Shown here: positions 25,778 to 33,868 of the stretch, one piece after another
Layout of the letters: every line of letters starts with the position of its first letter
Numbering within the stretch: position 1 is the first letter of the stretch
NCBI GenBank assembly: GCA_026394015.1
Contig: JAPKZA010000273.1
Span: forward strand, 26,325 to 90,324
Reading direction: 5' to 3'
DNA: 64,000 bases
Source: Acidobacteriota bacterium
GTDB taxonomy: Bacteria; Acidobacteriota; Terriglobia; Bryobacterales; Bryobacteraceae
Translations under genes and position numbers: made by a program
Notes under the pieces: model-generated
Told to the model about the DNA's origin: nothing
What the model saw: the letters and a program-made list of their open reading frames with translations, nothing else
Databases searched by the model: none

Positions 25778-26874
25778 TCGGCGGCGGCATCCTCGGCTTG
25801 GCGCATGCCTATCATGCCGCCAAGGCCGGTCGCAGTGTCGTGCTCTTCGAGCGTTCGCCCCGTGCCATGGGAGCCTCCATCCGTAATTTTGGTATGGTGT
25901 GGCCGGTCGGTCAGCCTGCCGGTCACATGCACCAAATGGCCATGAAGAGCCGTGCCACGTGGCTCGAAGTCATTGCCGCCGCCAAGCTGCCGCACTATCC
26001 CACGGGCTCGCTCCACGTCGTCTATCGCGACGACGAGGCCACCGTGGCTCAGGAGTTCGCGGCGCTCGCCCCGGCTCAGGGCTTCGACGTCACTTGGCTC
26101 ACCCCGCGGCAGGTGCTCGACCGTAGCCCCGCCGTGGTGGCCGAAGGGCTGCTGGGCGGTTTGTGGTCGCCCACGGAGGTCGTCGTCGATCCCCGCGTAA
26201 CGCTATGGAACCTCCCGGCCTATCTCGCCGAACAGTTTGGCGTCACCCTGCGCTACAACACGGCGGTCACCCGGATCGACCTTCCGCGCATCACGGCCGG
26301 GGCGGAGACCTGGGAGGTGGACCAGGTCTACGTCTGCGGGGGCGACGACTTCCAGACGCTCTATCCCGAGGTGTTCGGCGCGAGCGGCATCACCCGCTGC
26401 AAGCTGCAGATGTTGCGCACCGCTCCGCAGCCGAACCACTGGCAGCTCGGCCCTTCGCTTGCCGCCGGGCTGACGCTGCGCTTCTACAGTTCGTTCGGCC
26501 TCTGCCCTTCCCTACCGCAACTGAAGGCCCGCATCGCCGCGGAGACCCCCGAGTTCGACGAATGGGGCATACACGTCCTGGTTTCCCAAACGGCTGCGGG
26601 AGAGATCACCCTGGGCGACACCCACGAGTACGGCCTCGCGGTCGACATTTTCGATAAACCGCATCTCGATACGCTGGTTCTCAACTATCTCGCCACCTTC
26701 GCCCGCTTCCCCGACACGACCATCACCCAACGCTGGCACGGCGTCTACGCGAAGCACCCGGAGCTGCCCTACTGCGTCTTTGACCCGGCTCCCGGGGTTC
26801 GCATCGTCACCGCCCCCGGCGGCAGCGGCATGACACTTTCTTTCGGCCTGGCCGCCCACACGAGCACCCTATGA
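25747..26874 (+). CDS. HpnW-like FAD-dependent aminophosphonate oxidoreductase (TIGR03364 type)
   Basis: About 375 residues in the DAO/glycine-oxidase fold. The FAD motif is VAVVGGGILGLAHAYHAAKA, followed by ASIRNFGMVWPVGQPAG and a C-terminal APGGSGMTLSFGLA. These match the TIGR03364 clade, proposed to deaminate 2-aminoethylphosphonate-like compounds next to phosphonatase-type hydrolases. Exactly that context occurs here: the stop overlaps the phnX start (ATGA). Oxidation would give an imine that hydrolyses to phosphonoacetaldehyde. The ATG at 25747 was chosen as it directly precedes the FAD fold. Confidence 0.85.
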   Translation: MSNPRADVAVVGGGILGLAHAYHAAKAGRSVVLFERSPRAMGASIRNFGMVWPVGQPAGHMHQMAMKSRATWLEVIAAAKLPHYPTGSLHVVYRDDEATVAQEFAALAPAQGFDVTWLTPRQVLDRSPAVVAEGLLGGLWSPTEVVVDPRVTLWNLPAYLAEQFGVTLRYNTAVTRIDLPRITAGAETWEVDQVYVCGGDDFQTLYPEVFGASGITRCKLQMLRTAPQPNHWQLGPSLAAGLTLRFYSSFGLCPSLPQLKARIAAETPEFDEWGIHVLVSQTAAGEITLGDTHEYGLAVDIFDKPHLDTLVLNYLATFARFPDTTITQRWHGVYAKHPELPYCVFDPAPGVRIVTAPGGSGMTLSFGLAAHTSTL

Positions 26875-27656
26875 TCAAAGCCCTGATTCTGGATTGGGCC
26901 GGCACCACCGTCGACCACGGCTGCCTGGCCCCTGTTGTTGTCCTCCAGGAGATTTTCTCCCTCCGCGGCGTACCGCTGGAGCGCCGGGAGGCCCGCCATG
27001 AAATGGGCCTGCTGAAGAAGGACCAGATCCGAGCCATTTGTGCGCTGCCGCGGGTGGCGGAAGCCTGGGCTACCTAGCACGGCGCCGCACCCACCGAGAA
27101 GGACGTCCAGGCGTTGTTTGAGAGCTTCATCCCGCGGCAGCTCAATATCCTGGAGCATCACTCCGGAGTCATCGAGGGCGTCGTCGACTTCGTGGCGGAG
27201 GTCCGGCGCCGCGGCATTCGCATCGGCTCCACTACGGGCTACACCCGCGACATGCTCGACGTGGTGATGCGTCGCGCGGCTCGCGACGGCTACGCCCCGG
27301 ACGCGAGCGTCACCCCCGATGAAGTTGGCGGCGGCCGGCCGGCCCCTTGGATGGTCTTCCGCAACGCTCAGCTCTTGAACGTGTACCCGCTTTCCCACTG
27401 CGTCAAGATCGGCGACACCCCGAGCGACGTCAAGGAAGGCAAGAACGCCGGTATGTGGACCATTGGTCTGACCAGTTGCGGCAACGAGGTTGGGCTCAGC
27501 GCCCCCGAATTCTCCGCTCTCCCCGTAGGAGAACGCGCCGTGCGAGCTCTTGAAGCCGAACAGAGCCTCCGTCGATATCGGCCGGACTACCTCGCCGAGC
27601 GCCTCGCCGACTGTCTGCCGTTGCTCGACGATATCGCCATGCGGATCGAAGAGTGA
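26871..27656 (+). pseudogene. phnX: Phosphonoacetaldehyde hydrolase interrupted by an in-frame amber codon
   Basis: Read through the stop, this is a full-length (about 261 residues) HAD phosphonatase. It has ILDWAGTTVDHGCLAP (nucleophile Asp; signature AGTTVD), the Schiff-base lysine in MGLLKKDQIR, GSTTGYTRDMLD, GRPAPWM and KIGDTPSDVKEGKNAGMW. A TAG at 27075-27077 follows AEAWAT and precedes HGAAPTEKDV; both sides align with PhnX homologues in the same frame, so one base change explains it. The enzyme would convert phosphonoacetaldehyde to acetaldehyde and phosphate. A TTG at 27114 could restart translation but would omit the catalytic N terminus. Nonsense mutation, suppression or sequencing error are all possible. 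Confidence 0.85.
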
Positions 27657-28222
27657 GCCCGGCCCTGATCCTGATCGATCTCCAACTCGCAATCGATGAT
27701 CCGTCCTGGGGACTACGAAACAACCTCGGCGCCGAGGCCAACGTCGCGCTGCTGCTCGACCATTGGCGGCGCAGCAACTGGCCGATCGTGCACGTCCGTC
27801 ATGATTCCCGGGAGCCGAATTCGAAGTACCGCCCCGGTCAACCCTTGCACGCCTTCAAGCCCGAGACGGCACCGCTACCGGGCGAAACCGTGTTGGGCAA
27901 AACCACGTGCAGCGCCTTCCTCAGTACGGATCTTGCCGAGCGCGTTGCGGGTAGAACGCTCGTGATTGCCGGCGTCATCACCAACAACTCCGTCGAGTCC
28001 ACCGTCCGCTCCGCCGGTGACTTGGGCTTCGCCGTGACCCTCGCTCACGATGCCTGCTTTACCTTCGGGAAGCGGGATTGGTTCGGCGTCGAACGCTCGG
28101 CGGACGAGGTGCACGGAATGACCCTCTCCAACTTGGACGGCGAATACTGTAGAGTCTTATCGACTGGTAAAATCTTATGCGCCGAAGAGACCTACTTTCC
28201 CTCCTCTCCCTCCCTGCCTTAG
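27653..28222 (+). CDS. Isochorismatase-like cysteine-hydrolase family protein with Cys replaced by Ser
   Basis: The 189-residue protein starts at GTG overlapping the phnX stop (GTGA). It has the isochorismatase-family Asp (Asp9 in LILIDLQ), Lys83 in LGKTTCSAFL and the strand VIAGVITNNSVESTVRSAG. In active relatives the last motif reads T-N-x-C-V; here the nucleophile position is Ser113, so the classical Asp-Lys-Cys triad is incomplete. Cys86 near the Lys is not at the usual position. It is the last member of the tight phosphonate-type run; the role there is unknown. Its 3' end overlaps the next gene by 46 bp. Confidence 0.85.
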   Translation: MSPALILIDLQLAIDDPSWGLRNNLGAEANVALLLDHWRRSNWPIVHVRHDSREPNSKYRPGQPLHAFKPETAPLPGETVLGKTTCSAFLSTDLAERVAGRTLVIAGVITNNSVESTVRSAGDLGFAVTLAHDACFTFGKRDWFGVERSADEVHGMTLSNLDGEYCRVLSTGKILCAEETYFPSSPSLP

Positions 28223-29400
28223 GCTGGGCTCAAGAAAAATCGAAACTGAAGATTACGGGTATCCGCTTGGTCAACGTCAAGCCACGGAAACCCTACCCGG
28301 TGTTCAAGCCCGCCGAAGGGGCTTGGTCGACACAGTTTGTCGAGATCGCCAATCCAATGTCGATCTATCCGGAATACAAAGCGCGCCGTGAGCTGTTCTT
28401 CCCGGACCCCGGGAAGGTGCCGAGCTTCACGGTCGAAATCACGACCGACAAGGGCATCACGGGCTATGGCAATGGCGGACCCGGCGGCGGTCCGGTGGTC
28501 GTTGACCATCTGGCCAAGCTGATGGTAGGCCGCGACCCGTTCGATATCGAACGAAACTGGGATATCTGCTGGCGATCCACGATGAATTATGGCCGCATGG
28601 GCGTGACGATGAACGCGATCAGCGGCATCGATAACGCGATGTGGGACATCGTCGGCAAGGCGTTAAACGTCCCCGTTTATAAGCTGCTCGGCGGCGATGC
28701 GAAGGATCGGATCCCTGCCTACTGCACCGGCAATGACGTCGAACAGCACATCAAGTTCGGCTACACCAAGCTGAAGCTCGCCATTCCGCACGGCCCGGCC
28801 GACGGCCGCATTGGCATGAAGAAGAACCTCGAGCTCGTCGAAAGCACACGGAAGGCGCTGGGGCCGGACGGGGAGATCATGCTGGATTGTTGGATGGCCT
28901 GGACCGAGCGTTACACGGTCGAAATGGCCGAGATGATGGCGCCGTATCGGGTTTACTGGATGGAAGAGGTGCTTCAGCCGCATGACTACGCTGGCTTCGG
29001 TCGCTTGAACAGCCAGATCAAATCCACCCGCATCGCGACCGGCGAACACGAGTACGGTAGGTATGGCTTCCGCTATCTGCTCGAACACAACGGCGCGTCC
29101 ATCTGGCAGCCAGACCTGCAGTGGTGTGGTGGGATGACGGAACTTCGGCGCATCGGAGCGCTGGCGTCGGCCTATGACATCCCCGTTATCCCGCACGGCG
29201 GCGGGTTGAACGGCTCGATTCATTGGATGATTGCCAACGTCAACGCCCCGTGGGCCGAACTGTTCCTGCCGCCGCCCGGAGGTCCGAAGGAGGTTTACCA
29301 AATCTTCGAGGAAAACTACAACATCTCCCGGGGACCGGAAGGGATCTATATGCGACCCCTTGATAAACCGGGCTTCGGCTTTGACTACGTCGTCTCTTAA
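28177..29400 (+). CDS. L-rhamnonate dehydratase-like enolase-superfamily protein with Tat-type leader
   Basis: The 407-residue protein begins MRRRDLLSLLSLPALGWAQ, a twin-arginine-like signal. The enolase core has GYTKLKLAIPHGPADG, MLDCWMAW (metal ligand Asp237), WMEEVLQPHDY (Glu263), ATGEHEYG (Glu290) and a His340 in VIPHGGG. HGPADG...KNLELV and LDKPGFG are characteristic of the RhmD branch, which converts L-rhamnonate to 2-keto-3-deoxy-L-rhamnonate. An exported form is unusual. It starts inside the isochorismatase-like gene. Confidence 0.87.
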   Translation: MRRRDLLSLLSLPALGWAQEKSKLKITGIRLVNVKPRKPYPVFKPAEGAWSTQFVEIANPMSIYPEYKARRELFFPDPGKVPSFTVEITTDKGITGYGNGGPGGGPVVVDHLAKLMVGRDPFDIERNWDICWRSTMNYGRMGVTMNAISGIDNAMWDIVGKALNVPVYKLLGGDAKDRIPAYCTGNDVEQHIKFGYTKLKLAIPHGPADGRIGMKKNLELVESTRKALGPDGEIMLDCWMAWTERYTVEMAEMMAPYRVYWMEEVLQPHDYAGFGRLNSQIKSTRIATGEHEYGRYGFRYLLEHNGASIWQPDLQWCGGMTELRRIGALASAYDIPVIPHGGGLNGSIHWMIANVNAPWAELFLPPPGGPKEVYQIFEENYNISRGPEGIYMRPLDKPGFGFDYVVS

Positions 29401-29978
29401 GCCAAGGCCAGCCCGAGTCCGAACAGTACGTGCATCGCCACCGGCCCCACCAAGCTACCCGACTCTTCGCGTAGCTTGGCGGCGGCCAGGCCGAGCGCGC
29501 TCGATCCCAAGACAAGCGCCATTACCGTGGCGCCAGGTGCCCGCTGCTTCATCAGCACCAGGTACATCGAGCCGGCGAAAAGGCCGCTGGCCAACACGGG
29601 GATGCTCCACGCTCCCAACCGTTGTTTGATCGGCGATAGCGCCGCCTGCAACCAACCCCGCACAAAGACTTCGTCCGCAAACCCGATAAACACCCACAAC
29701 CACCACTCCCCCGGCACGGAACCGGCCACGCCCACACTGACTCCGAGTAGAAGGCTAACGGGTACCATCCAGATCCACGGCAACCGACCGGGCGGCCGCA
29801 GGCCGTAGTCTCCGGCACCGGTAAAGTACATGGCGGTGGCGAACACCAGGAGGATCGCTCGGGAAAGCGCCAACTGCTGGCCGAGGTTCGTCGTCATCCA
29901 ACGCGCGGCTTCATTAGCCCCCAGCAACGCCATCCACGCGACCGTCACCCCGATTCCGACACTGCGAAACTGCATCAT
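29397..29978 (-). CDS. CPBP-family (Abi/Rce1-like) membrane protein with degenerate motif
   Basis: The 193-residue polytopic protein has a motif-1-like sequence GFADEVFVRGWLQ where CPBP proteases have EExxxR; here the first Glu is Asp. The expected FxxxH in the next helix is not clear (GLFAGSMYLVL), while a His occurs in the last helix (MHVLFGLG). It may therefore be a divergent or inactive member. Two adjacent ATGs occur (29978 and 29975). A TATTAT box at 29982-29987 lies 6 nt before the second and overlaps the divergent EamA promoter. Confidence 0.7.
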   Translation of the reverse strand: MMQFRSVGIGVTVAWMALLGANEAARWMTTNLGQQLALSRAILLVFATAMYFTGAGDYGLRPPGRLPWIWMVPVSLLLGVSVGVAGSVPGEWWLWVFIGFADEVFVRGWLQAALSPIKQRLGAWSIPVLASGLFAGSMYLVLMKQRAPGATVMALVLGSSALGLAAAKLREESGSLVGPVAMHVLFGLGLALA

Positions 29979-29980
29979 CC

Positions 29981-29987
29981 GATAATA
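29981..29987. promoter_or_regulatory. Overlapping divergent -10 boxes (EamA + / CPBP -)
   Basis: GATAAT (29981-29986) on the + strand lies 6 nt before the ATC start of the EamA gene. Its reverse complement reads TATTAT (29982-29987), 6 nt before the CPBP ATG at 29975. The same bases would serve two leaderless, mutually exclusive promoters. -35 elements are weak. Confidence 0.45.
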
Positions 29988-29992
29988 GATCT

Positions 29993-30862
29993 ATCTCGAA
30001 CTCAAGCGCCTATTGGCAACTCACTCTCACCGCCATCTTTTGGGGCGCGTCTTGGATCTGCGGCCGGATCATCTCCGCGGAAGGTGTCCCAGCGGTCCAT
30101 GCCGCCCTGGGACGCTTCGCCTTCGGTTCACTGGGCCTGCTGATTTTCCTGCTCTGGCACCGCCCATGGCCAGCGTTGCCTTGGCCGTTGGCTCTCCGGT
30201 TGGGTGCGATGGGCTTATTCGGCGTGTTCTTCTACAACATCTGCTTCTTTAACGGGCTACAAACCGTTCCAGCCGGCCGCGCCTCTCTCGTCGCCTCGAT
30301 GCAACCGATGTTCGTTTTCCTCGTCTCCGCGATCGTTTGGGGCGAAAGCGTGACGCCGCTGAAGATTGGCGGTCTGCTTCTGAGTTTGGCCGGAGCGATT
30401 CTCGTGCTTTCGCAGGGGGACCCCGGGCGGCTGTTTTCGCAGGGCCTCAACACGGGCGACTGGTGGATTCTAGGCTGCGCCGTCTCGTGGGTGACCTATA
30501 CGTTACTCGGTCGTACTGTAACCGGAAAGATTTCGGCGATCGCCGCGACGGCCTATTCCACCTGGATGGGTACGGCCGCCCTGCTCGTCTACGCGGCTTT
30601 CGAACCGGCCCCGACCGCGCCTTGGAGCGTCTCGGTATGGTTAGCCGCGGCGTTCCTCGGCATCTGCGGTACGACGATCGCGTTCCTGCTGTATCTGAAA
30701 GGAATTGGCCAGATCGGTCCCAGCCGGGCTTCGATCTTTATCAATCTCGTCCCGGTCTGCGGCGTGGTTCTCAGCTCCATCTTTCTGGGCGAATCGATCA
30801 GCACGGCGACGCTCGTCGGCGGTGCTATCGTGATTGCCGGCGTGCGGATTTTAAATCGTTGA
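29993..30862 (+). CDS. EamA/DMT-family transporter, apparent ATC start codon
   Basis: The frame encodes a full 10-helix EamA permease of about 289 residues: (M)SNSSAYWQLTLTAIFWGA, then SLVASMQPMFVFLVSAIVWGES in the first repeat and ASIFINLVPVCGVVLSSIFLGE in the second. Homology-like coding clearly begins near 29996, but there is no ATG, GTG or TTG between the upstream stop at 29915 and TTG 30176, which would delete the first two helices. ATC at 29993 gives the natural N terminus and lies 6 nt after a GATAAT box. It may be a rare AUC start, a start-loss mutation or a base error. The substrate of these metabolite exporters is unknown. Confidence 0.75.
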   Translation: MSNSSAYWQLTLTAIFWGASWICGRIISAEGVPAVHAALGRFAFGSLGLLIFLLWHRPWPALPWPLALRLGAMGLFGVFFYNICFFNGLQTVPAGRASLVASMQPMFVFLVSAIVWGESVTPLKIGGLLLSLAGAILVLSQGDPGRLFSQGLNTGDWWILGCAVSWVTYTLLGRTVTGKISAIAATAYSTWMGTAALLVYAAFEPAPTAPWSVSVWLAAAFLGICGTTIAFLLYLKGIGQIGPSRASIFINLVPVCGVVLSSIFLGESISTATLVGGAIVIAGVRILNR

Positions 30863-31361
30863 TTTGGTGATACACCGGGCAGTCCGGGTCGTGCGCGCCG
30901 GAGAGATAGCCGGTGCTGACGAGGAATTCGTTCACGATCTCGCCGCCCGTGAAAAGAAACGTCTGCTTGAACAGCTTGCACCACGCCGCGTGGTCCCGCG
31001 GGTGATGGTTGTCGAGAAAATCGCGGAACGAACCCATGGCCTGGATTCGTTTTGCGTTTTCGATCGCGGCGTTCACTTTCAGGCGATTTCGAATGATGCC
31101 CGCGTCAGCCAGAAGCCGGGCTCGGTCTTCCTCGCCATAGGCTGCGACTTTTGCGACGGAGAAGCCGTGATAGGCCGCCCGAAAACGTTCCCGTTTCTTG
31201 AGAATCGTTAGCCAGGACAGTCCGGCCTGATTGATCTCGAGGACGAGGCGCTCGAAGAGTTCATCGTCGCTCTCCAACGGAAATCCATACTCGGTATCGT
31301 GGTAGTGCTGATTCCATTGGTCGATTCCCTGCCGCACCGCGGCACAATACGATAGGCCCAT
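30825..31361 (-). CDS. tag: DNA-3-methyladenine glycosylase I
   Basis: About 178 residues from ATG 31361. It has the TAG family features: an N-terminal Cys (SYCAAV), YHDTEYGFPLESDDELFE, the catalytic-pocket QAGLSWLTILKKRERFR and GIIRNRLKVNAAIENA. A C-terminal zinc-site-like HDPDC follows. It excises 3-methyladenine from DNA. The start codon is one arm of CATATG shared with the divergent gene at 31362. Its 3' end overlaps the EamA gene by 38 bp. Confidence 0.93.
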   Translation of the reverse strand: MGLSYCAAVRQGIDQWNQHYHDTEYGFPLESDDELFERLVLEINQAGLSWLTILKKRERFRAAYHGFSVAKVAAYGEEDRARLLADAGIIRNRLKVNAAIENAKRIQAMGSFRDFLDNHHPRDHAAWCKLFKQTFLFTGGEIVNEFLVSTGYLSGAHDPDCPVYHQINDLKSARRQSR

Positions 31362-31802
31362 ATGCTCCTTGCTCTCTTGGCTCTTATTATCCAACTGCCG
31401 CCGCTGCCCATGGCGGACCCGTGCGCCGAAGCGACCATCAAGACGTGGGCGAATCTCGCCCGAACCCGTTTGCGGAACGAAGCCAACGTGGAATATGCAT
31501 GGGGCGGCGCGGGGCCCGCTCATCTCGGATTGATCCGCCGCCTCGGCGACGAAGCGCCCGGTAAGCAGCAGTACGTGGAGTTTCTGAAGGAGACCTACGG
31601 CTACAACATCGATCGGCTCAACGCAGCCTATGGCCTCTCCGCCAGTTCCTTCACCGATCTCTACTCTCTCGACTATCGTTCGCTCGATACCACGCGGATG
31701 AGCGTGCGGCAGGACGATCTCGCGTTTCTGAAGACCGTGAACGAGGTGCTTTTCGCCGAGGCCAGGAAAGTAGCCGGGCGCTCCGTCCGATTTCTACAAT
31801 GA
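31362..31802 (+). CDS. Hypothetical exported protein with a glycoside-hydrolase-like fragment
   Basis: The 146-residue protein begins with a hydrophobic segment ([16 protein letters not shown]). The stretch [20 protein letters not shown] followed by [10 protein letters not shown] resembles the region after the catalytic domain in GH42/agarase-like beta-glycosidases, where a chain of this type precedes the active-site cleft. No catalytic acids are identifiable, so this may be a remnant or a stand-alone domain. A TACGAT box (31348-31353) lies 8 nt before the ATG, which is adjacent to the divergent tag start. Confidence 0.55.
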   Translation: MLLALLALIIQLPPLPMADPCAEATIKTWANLARTRLRNEANVEYAWGGAGPAHLGLIRRLGDEAPGKQQYVEFLKETYGYNIDRLNAAYGLSASSFTDLYSLDYRSLDTTRMSVRQDDLAFLKTVNEVLFAEARKVAGRSVRFLQ

Positions 31803-31852
31803 TCCGTAACTCTATTGCGTCGATTCGCGAATCTAATTTTGGGAGACGAAAA

Positions 31853-32374
31853 ATGAACCGTCGATACTTTCTTGCCGCCGCTCTTGGAACTTCCGCCCTT
31901 TGGGCCGCCGATCGCAGTGTACGCATCGTGGCCTTCGGGCGCAACGGCCAGCGACAAACCACCGAGGCACTTCTTATGATCAGTAAGACTGACGCCGAAT
32001 GGCGAAAGCAGCTTTCGCCCACGCAGTATGACGTTACGCGCAAAAAGGGCACCGAGCGAGCCTTCTCCGGAGAGTATAACGCTCACAAGGGCGACGGGCT
32101 CTATCGCTGCGTCTGCTGCGAAACCGCCCTGTTTGATTCCCGCCATAAGTTCGATTCCGGCACCGGTTGGCCCAGCTTTTTCCAACCCGTGGCGAAAGAG
32201 AACGTTGCCGAACACGTCGACAAAGCCCTCTTCATGACCCGGACCGAGATCGTCTGCGCACGCTGCGATGCCCACTTGGGCCACGTGTTCGATGACGGTC
32301 CCCGCCCCACCGGCCTTCGCTATTGTATGAATTCAGCCTCCCTGCGCTTTGTGGCGCGGACGAGTGAGAAATAG
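31853..32374 (+). CDS. msrB: Peptide-methionine (R)-S-oxide reductase, Tat-type leader
   Basis: About 173 residues from ATG 31853, chosen because GGAG lies 9 nt upstream and the leader [19 protein letters not shown] then forms a twin-arginine-like signal. The MsrB domain has the zinc CxxC pairs CVCC and CARC, the block [13 protein letters not shown] and the catalytic Cys in [11 protein letters not shown]. It reduces methionine-R-sulfoxide in exported proteins. It is followed 9 bp downstream by msrA, forming a periplasmic repair pair. Confidence 0.95.
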   Translation: MNRRYFLAAALGTSALWAADRSVRIVAFGRNGQRQTTEALLMISKTDAEWRKQLSPTQYDVTRKKGTERAFSGEYNAHKGDGLYRCVCCETALFDSRHKFDSGTGWPSFFQPVAKENVAEHVDKALFMTRTEIVCARCDAHLGHVFDDGPRPTGLRYCMNSASLRFVARTSEK

Positions 32375-32383
32375 GAGCCCATC

Positions 32384-33031
32384 ATGATTCGCCCACTTGT
32401 TATCTGCACGCTTTTCGCGGCCTTCGGCTGCACCGGCGCTCCCCGAGGTCCGCTGCCGGACCCGGCCCAGGACATCGACAAGGCCACGGCCAAAGGCAAA
32501 CAGAAGGCTGTCTTCGCCGGCGGTTGCTTCTGGTGCACCGAAGCCGTGTTCGAAGCGGTGGCTGGGGTGGACAAAGTCGTTTCCGGTTACTCCGGTGGTG
32601 ACTTGGCCTCAGCGCAGTATGAGCTCGTCGGTTCCGGCCGGACCAACCACGCCGAGGCGATTGAGATCACGTTTGATCCGACAAAGATCTCCTACGGACA
32701 GCTTTTGAAGATCTTCTTTGCCGTGGCCCACGATCCGACACAGTTGAATTATCAGGGGCCAGACCATGGCCGGCAATACCGTTCGGCCGTCTTTTACGCC
32801 GATGCGGAACAACAGAAAATCGTGACCGGCTACGTCGCCCAATTGGAGCAGGCTAAACTCTTCAACGGGAAGATTGTTACCGAGGTCTCTGCCTTAAAAG
32901 CGTTCTTTCCCGCCGAGGACTATCACCAGGATTTCGTGAAACTGCATCCGACCCACCCGTACGTCGTCGTAAACTCGACTCCGAAGGTCGCAAAGCTGAA
33001 GAAGGAGTTTCCGACACTTCTGAAGAAGTAG
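32384..33031 (+). CDS. msrA: Peptide-methionine (S)-S-oxide reductase, lipoprotein
   Basis: The 215-residue protein starts with a lipoprotein-like leader (MIRPLVICTLFAAFGC, lipobox Cys16). The MsrA domain shows the catalytic AGGCFWCTEAVFEAVAGV, VVSGYSGG and the block DHGRQYRSAVFY. It reduces methionine-S-sulfoxides and is presumably membrane-anchored in the periplasm. It is cotranscribed with msrB. Resolving Cys residues at the C terminus, common in cytosolic MsrA, are not visible. Confidence 0.95.
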   Translation: MIRPLVICTLFAAFGCTGAPRGPLPDPAQDIDKATAKGKQKAVFAGGCFWCTEAVFEAVAGVDKVVSGYSGGDLASAQYELVGSGRTNHAEAIEITFDPTKISYGQLLKIFFAVAHDPTQLNYQGPDHGRQYRSAVFYADAEQQKIVTGYVAQLEQAKLFNGKIVTEVSALKAFFPAEDYHQDFVKLHPTHPYVVVNSTPKVAKLKKEFPTLLKK

Positions 33032-33049
33032 CGGAAACCCCTCACTCTT

Positions 33050-33739
33050 CTATCGGTCTTGAATGATGAGGAAATCGAACGGGGTAGTGGTTCCACCAGC
33101 GGGGTTGTCCACCGCGATGACGGTGAAAGCGCTGCCCATGGGCAGCGATAGACGACCGCTTTGAATCGCGATCGTGCGGGTCCCGGTCGGGGTGACCCGA
33201 GCCATCAACCCGGTATTAGCCGGTACGGCCAAATAGCCGGAGTTGATGCCGAAAGGAACGTTGGTAAGGGCCGCGGTGCGATTCCGCAGCGTCTGGTAGG
33301 GCGCTCCGACGTAGACATCAACCGCAGGGGCGCTCGGCGCGGCGTGGAGAACCCGGATGTAGCCGGAAGCCATATCCTGCGGCAGGATGTCCTGGAGCAG
33401 AAGAAGGCGAAGGCCGGGTGTTTTGGTTCCGGCGAATCCAGCGGCTACAACGGTAAAGCTGGCTCCGCCAGCAAGGCTGACGTTCACTTCTGCGACTTTG
33501 GTCTGGGTTCCGGCGACAAACACCTGGAAAATCCGTTGGCCGGCGGGTACCGGCACGTAGTCCGTGGCGGTATCAAAGGGGATGCCGTCCAGGGCAACGG
33601 CACCGTCGACATAAATGTCTACGGCCGGGGCATCTGGACTGGCGTGGACGACGCGAACCCGAGCGCTCGGCGCTTGACCAAAAGTCAATCCGGCAAGCAA
33701 TAGGGACGCGGCTGCAAGCTTGGCAATCGCTACTTTCAT
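33050..33739 (-). CDS. Secreted DUF4397 domain protein
   Basis: About 229 residues from ATG 33739, which has GGAG 8 nt upstream. A signal peptide (to about residue 21) is followed by two DUF4397 repeats, each beginning with a VRVVHASPDAPAVDIYVDG-like strand: the first near 27-115, the second (IRVLHAAPSAPAVDVYV) near 130-225. DUF4397 is a beta-sandwich found in cell-surface proteins of unknown role. The adjacent minus-strand fur gene is separated by about 130 bp containing a hairpin. Confidence 0.88.
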   Translation of the reverse strand: MKVAIAKLAAASLLLAGLTFGQAPSARVRVVHASPDAPAVDIYVDGAVALDGIPFDTATDYVPVPAGQRIFQVFVAGTQTKVAEVNVSLAGGASFTVVAAGFAGTKTPGLRLLLLQDILPQDMASGYIRVLHAAPSAPAVDVYVGAPYQTLRNRTAALTNVPFGINSGYLAVPANTGLMARVTPTGTRTIAIQSGRLSLPMGSAFTVIAVDNPAGGTTTPFDFLIIQDR

Positions 33740-33790
33740 CTTTCGTTTCTCCAAAAACTGACGTGGGGATAGAGAAAGCGGGACCGCTGG

Positions 33791-33820
33791 AGAGGGAGAG
33801 GCGGCGTGCGCTCTCCCTCT
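33791..33820 (-). terminator. Stable hairpin between fur and the DUF4397 gene
   Basis: AGAGGGAGAG (33791-33800) pairs perfectly with CTCTCCCTCT (33811-33820) across a 10-nt loop. No T-run follows on either strand, so an intrinsic terminator is not certain; it may be a leader hairpin or Rho-related site. Confidence 0.4.
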
Positions 33821-33868
33821 GAGAGAAGCCTGGGAAGTGGCTAGGGATTTAAAAAATTACCGAGCCGA

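Noticed and set aside
27075..27077. Programmed recoding (selenocysteine or pyrrolysine) at the phnX stop
   Set aside because: The codon is TAG, not TGA, so selenocysteine does not apply; there is no pyl gene in the window and homologues have ordinary residues at this variable position.
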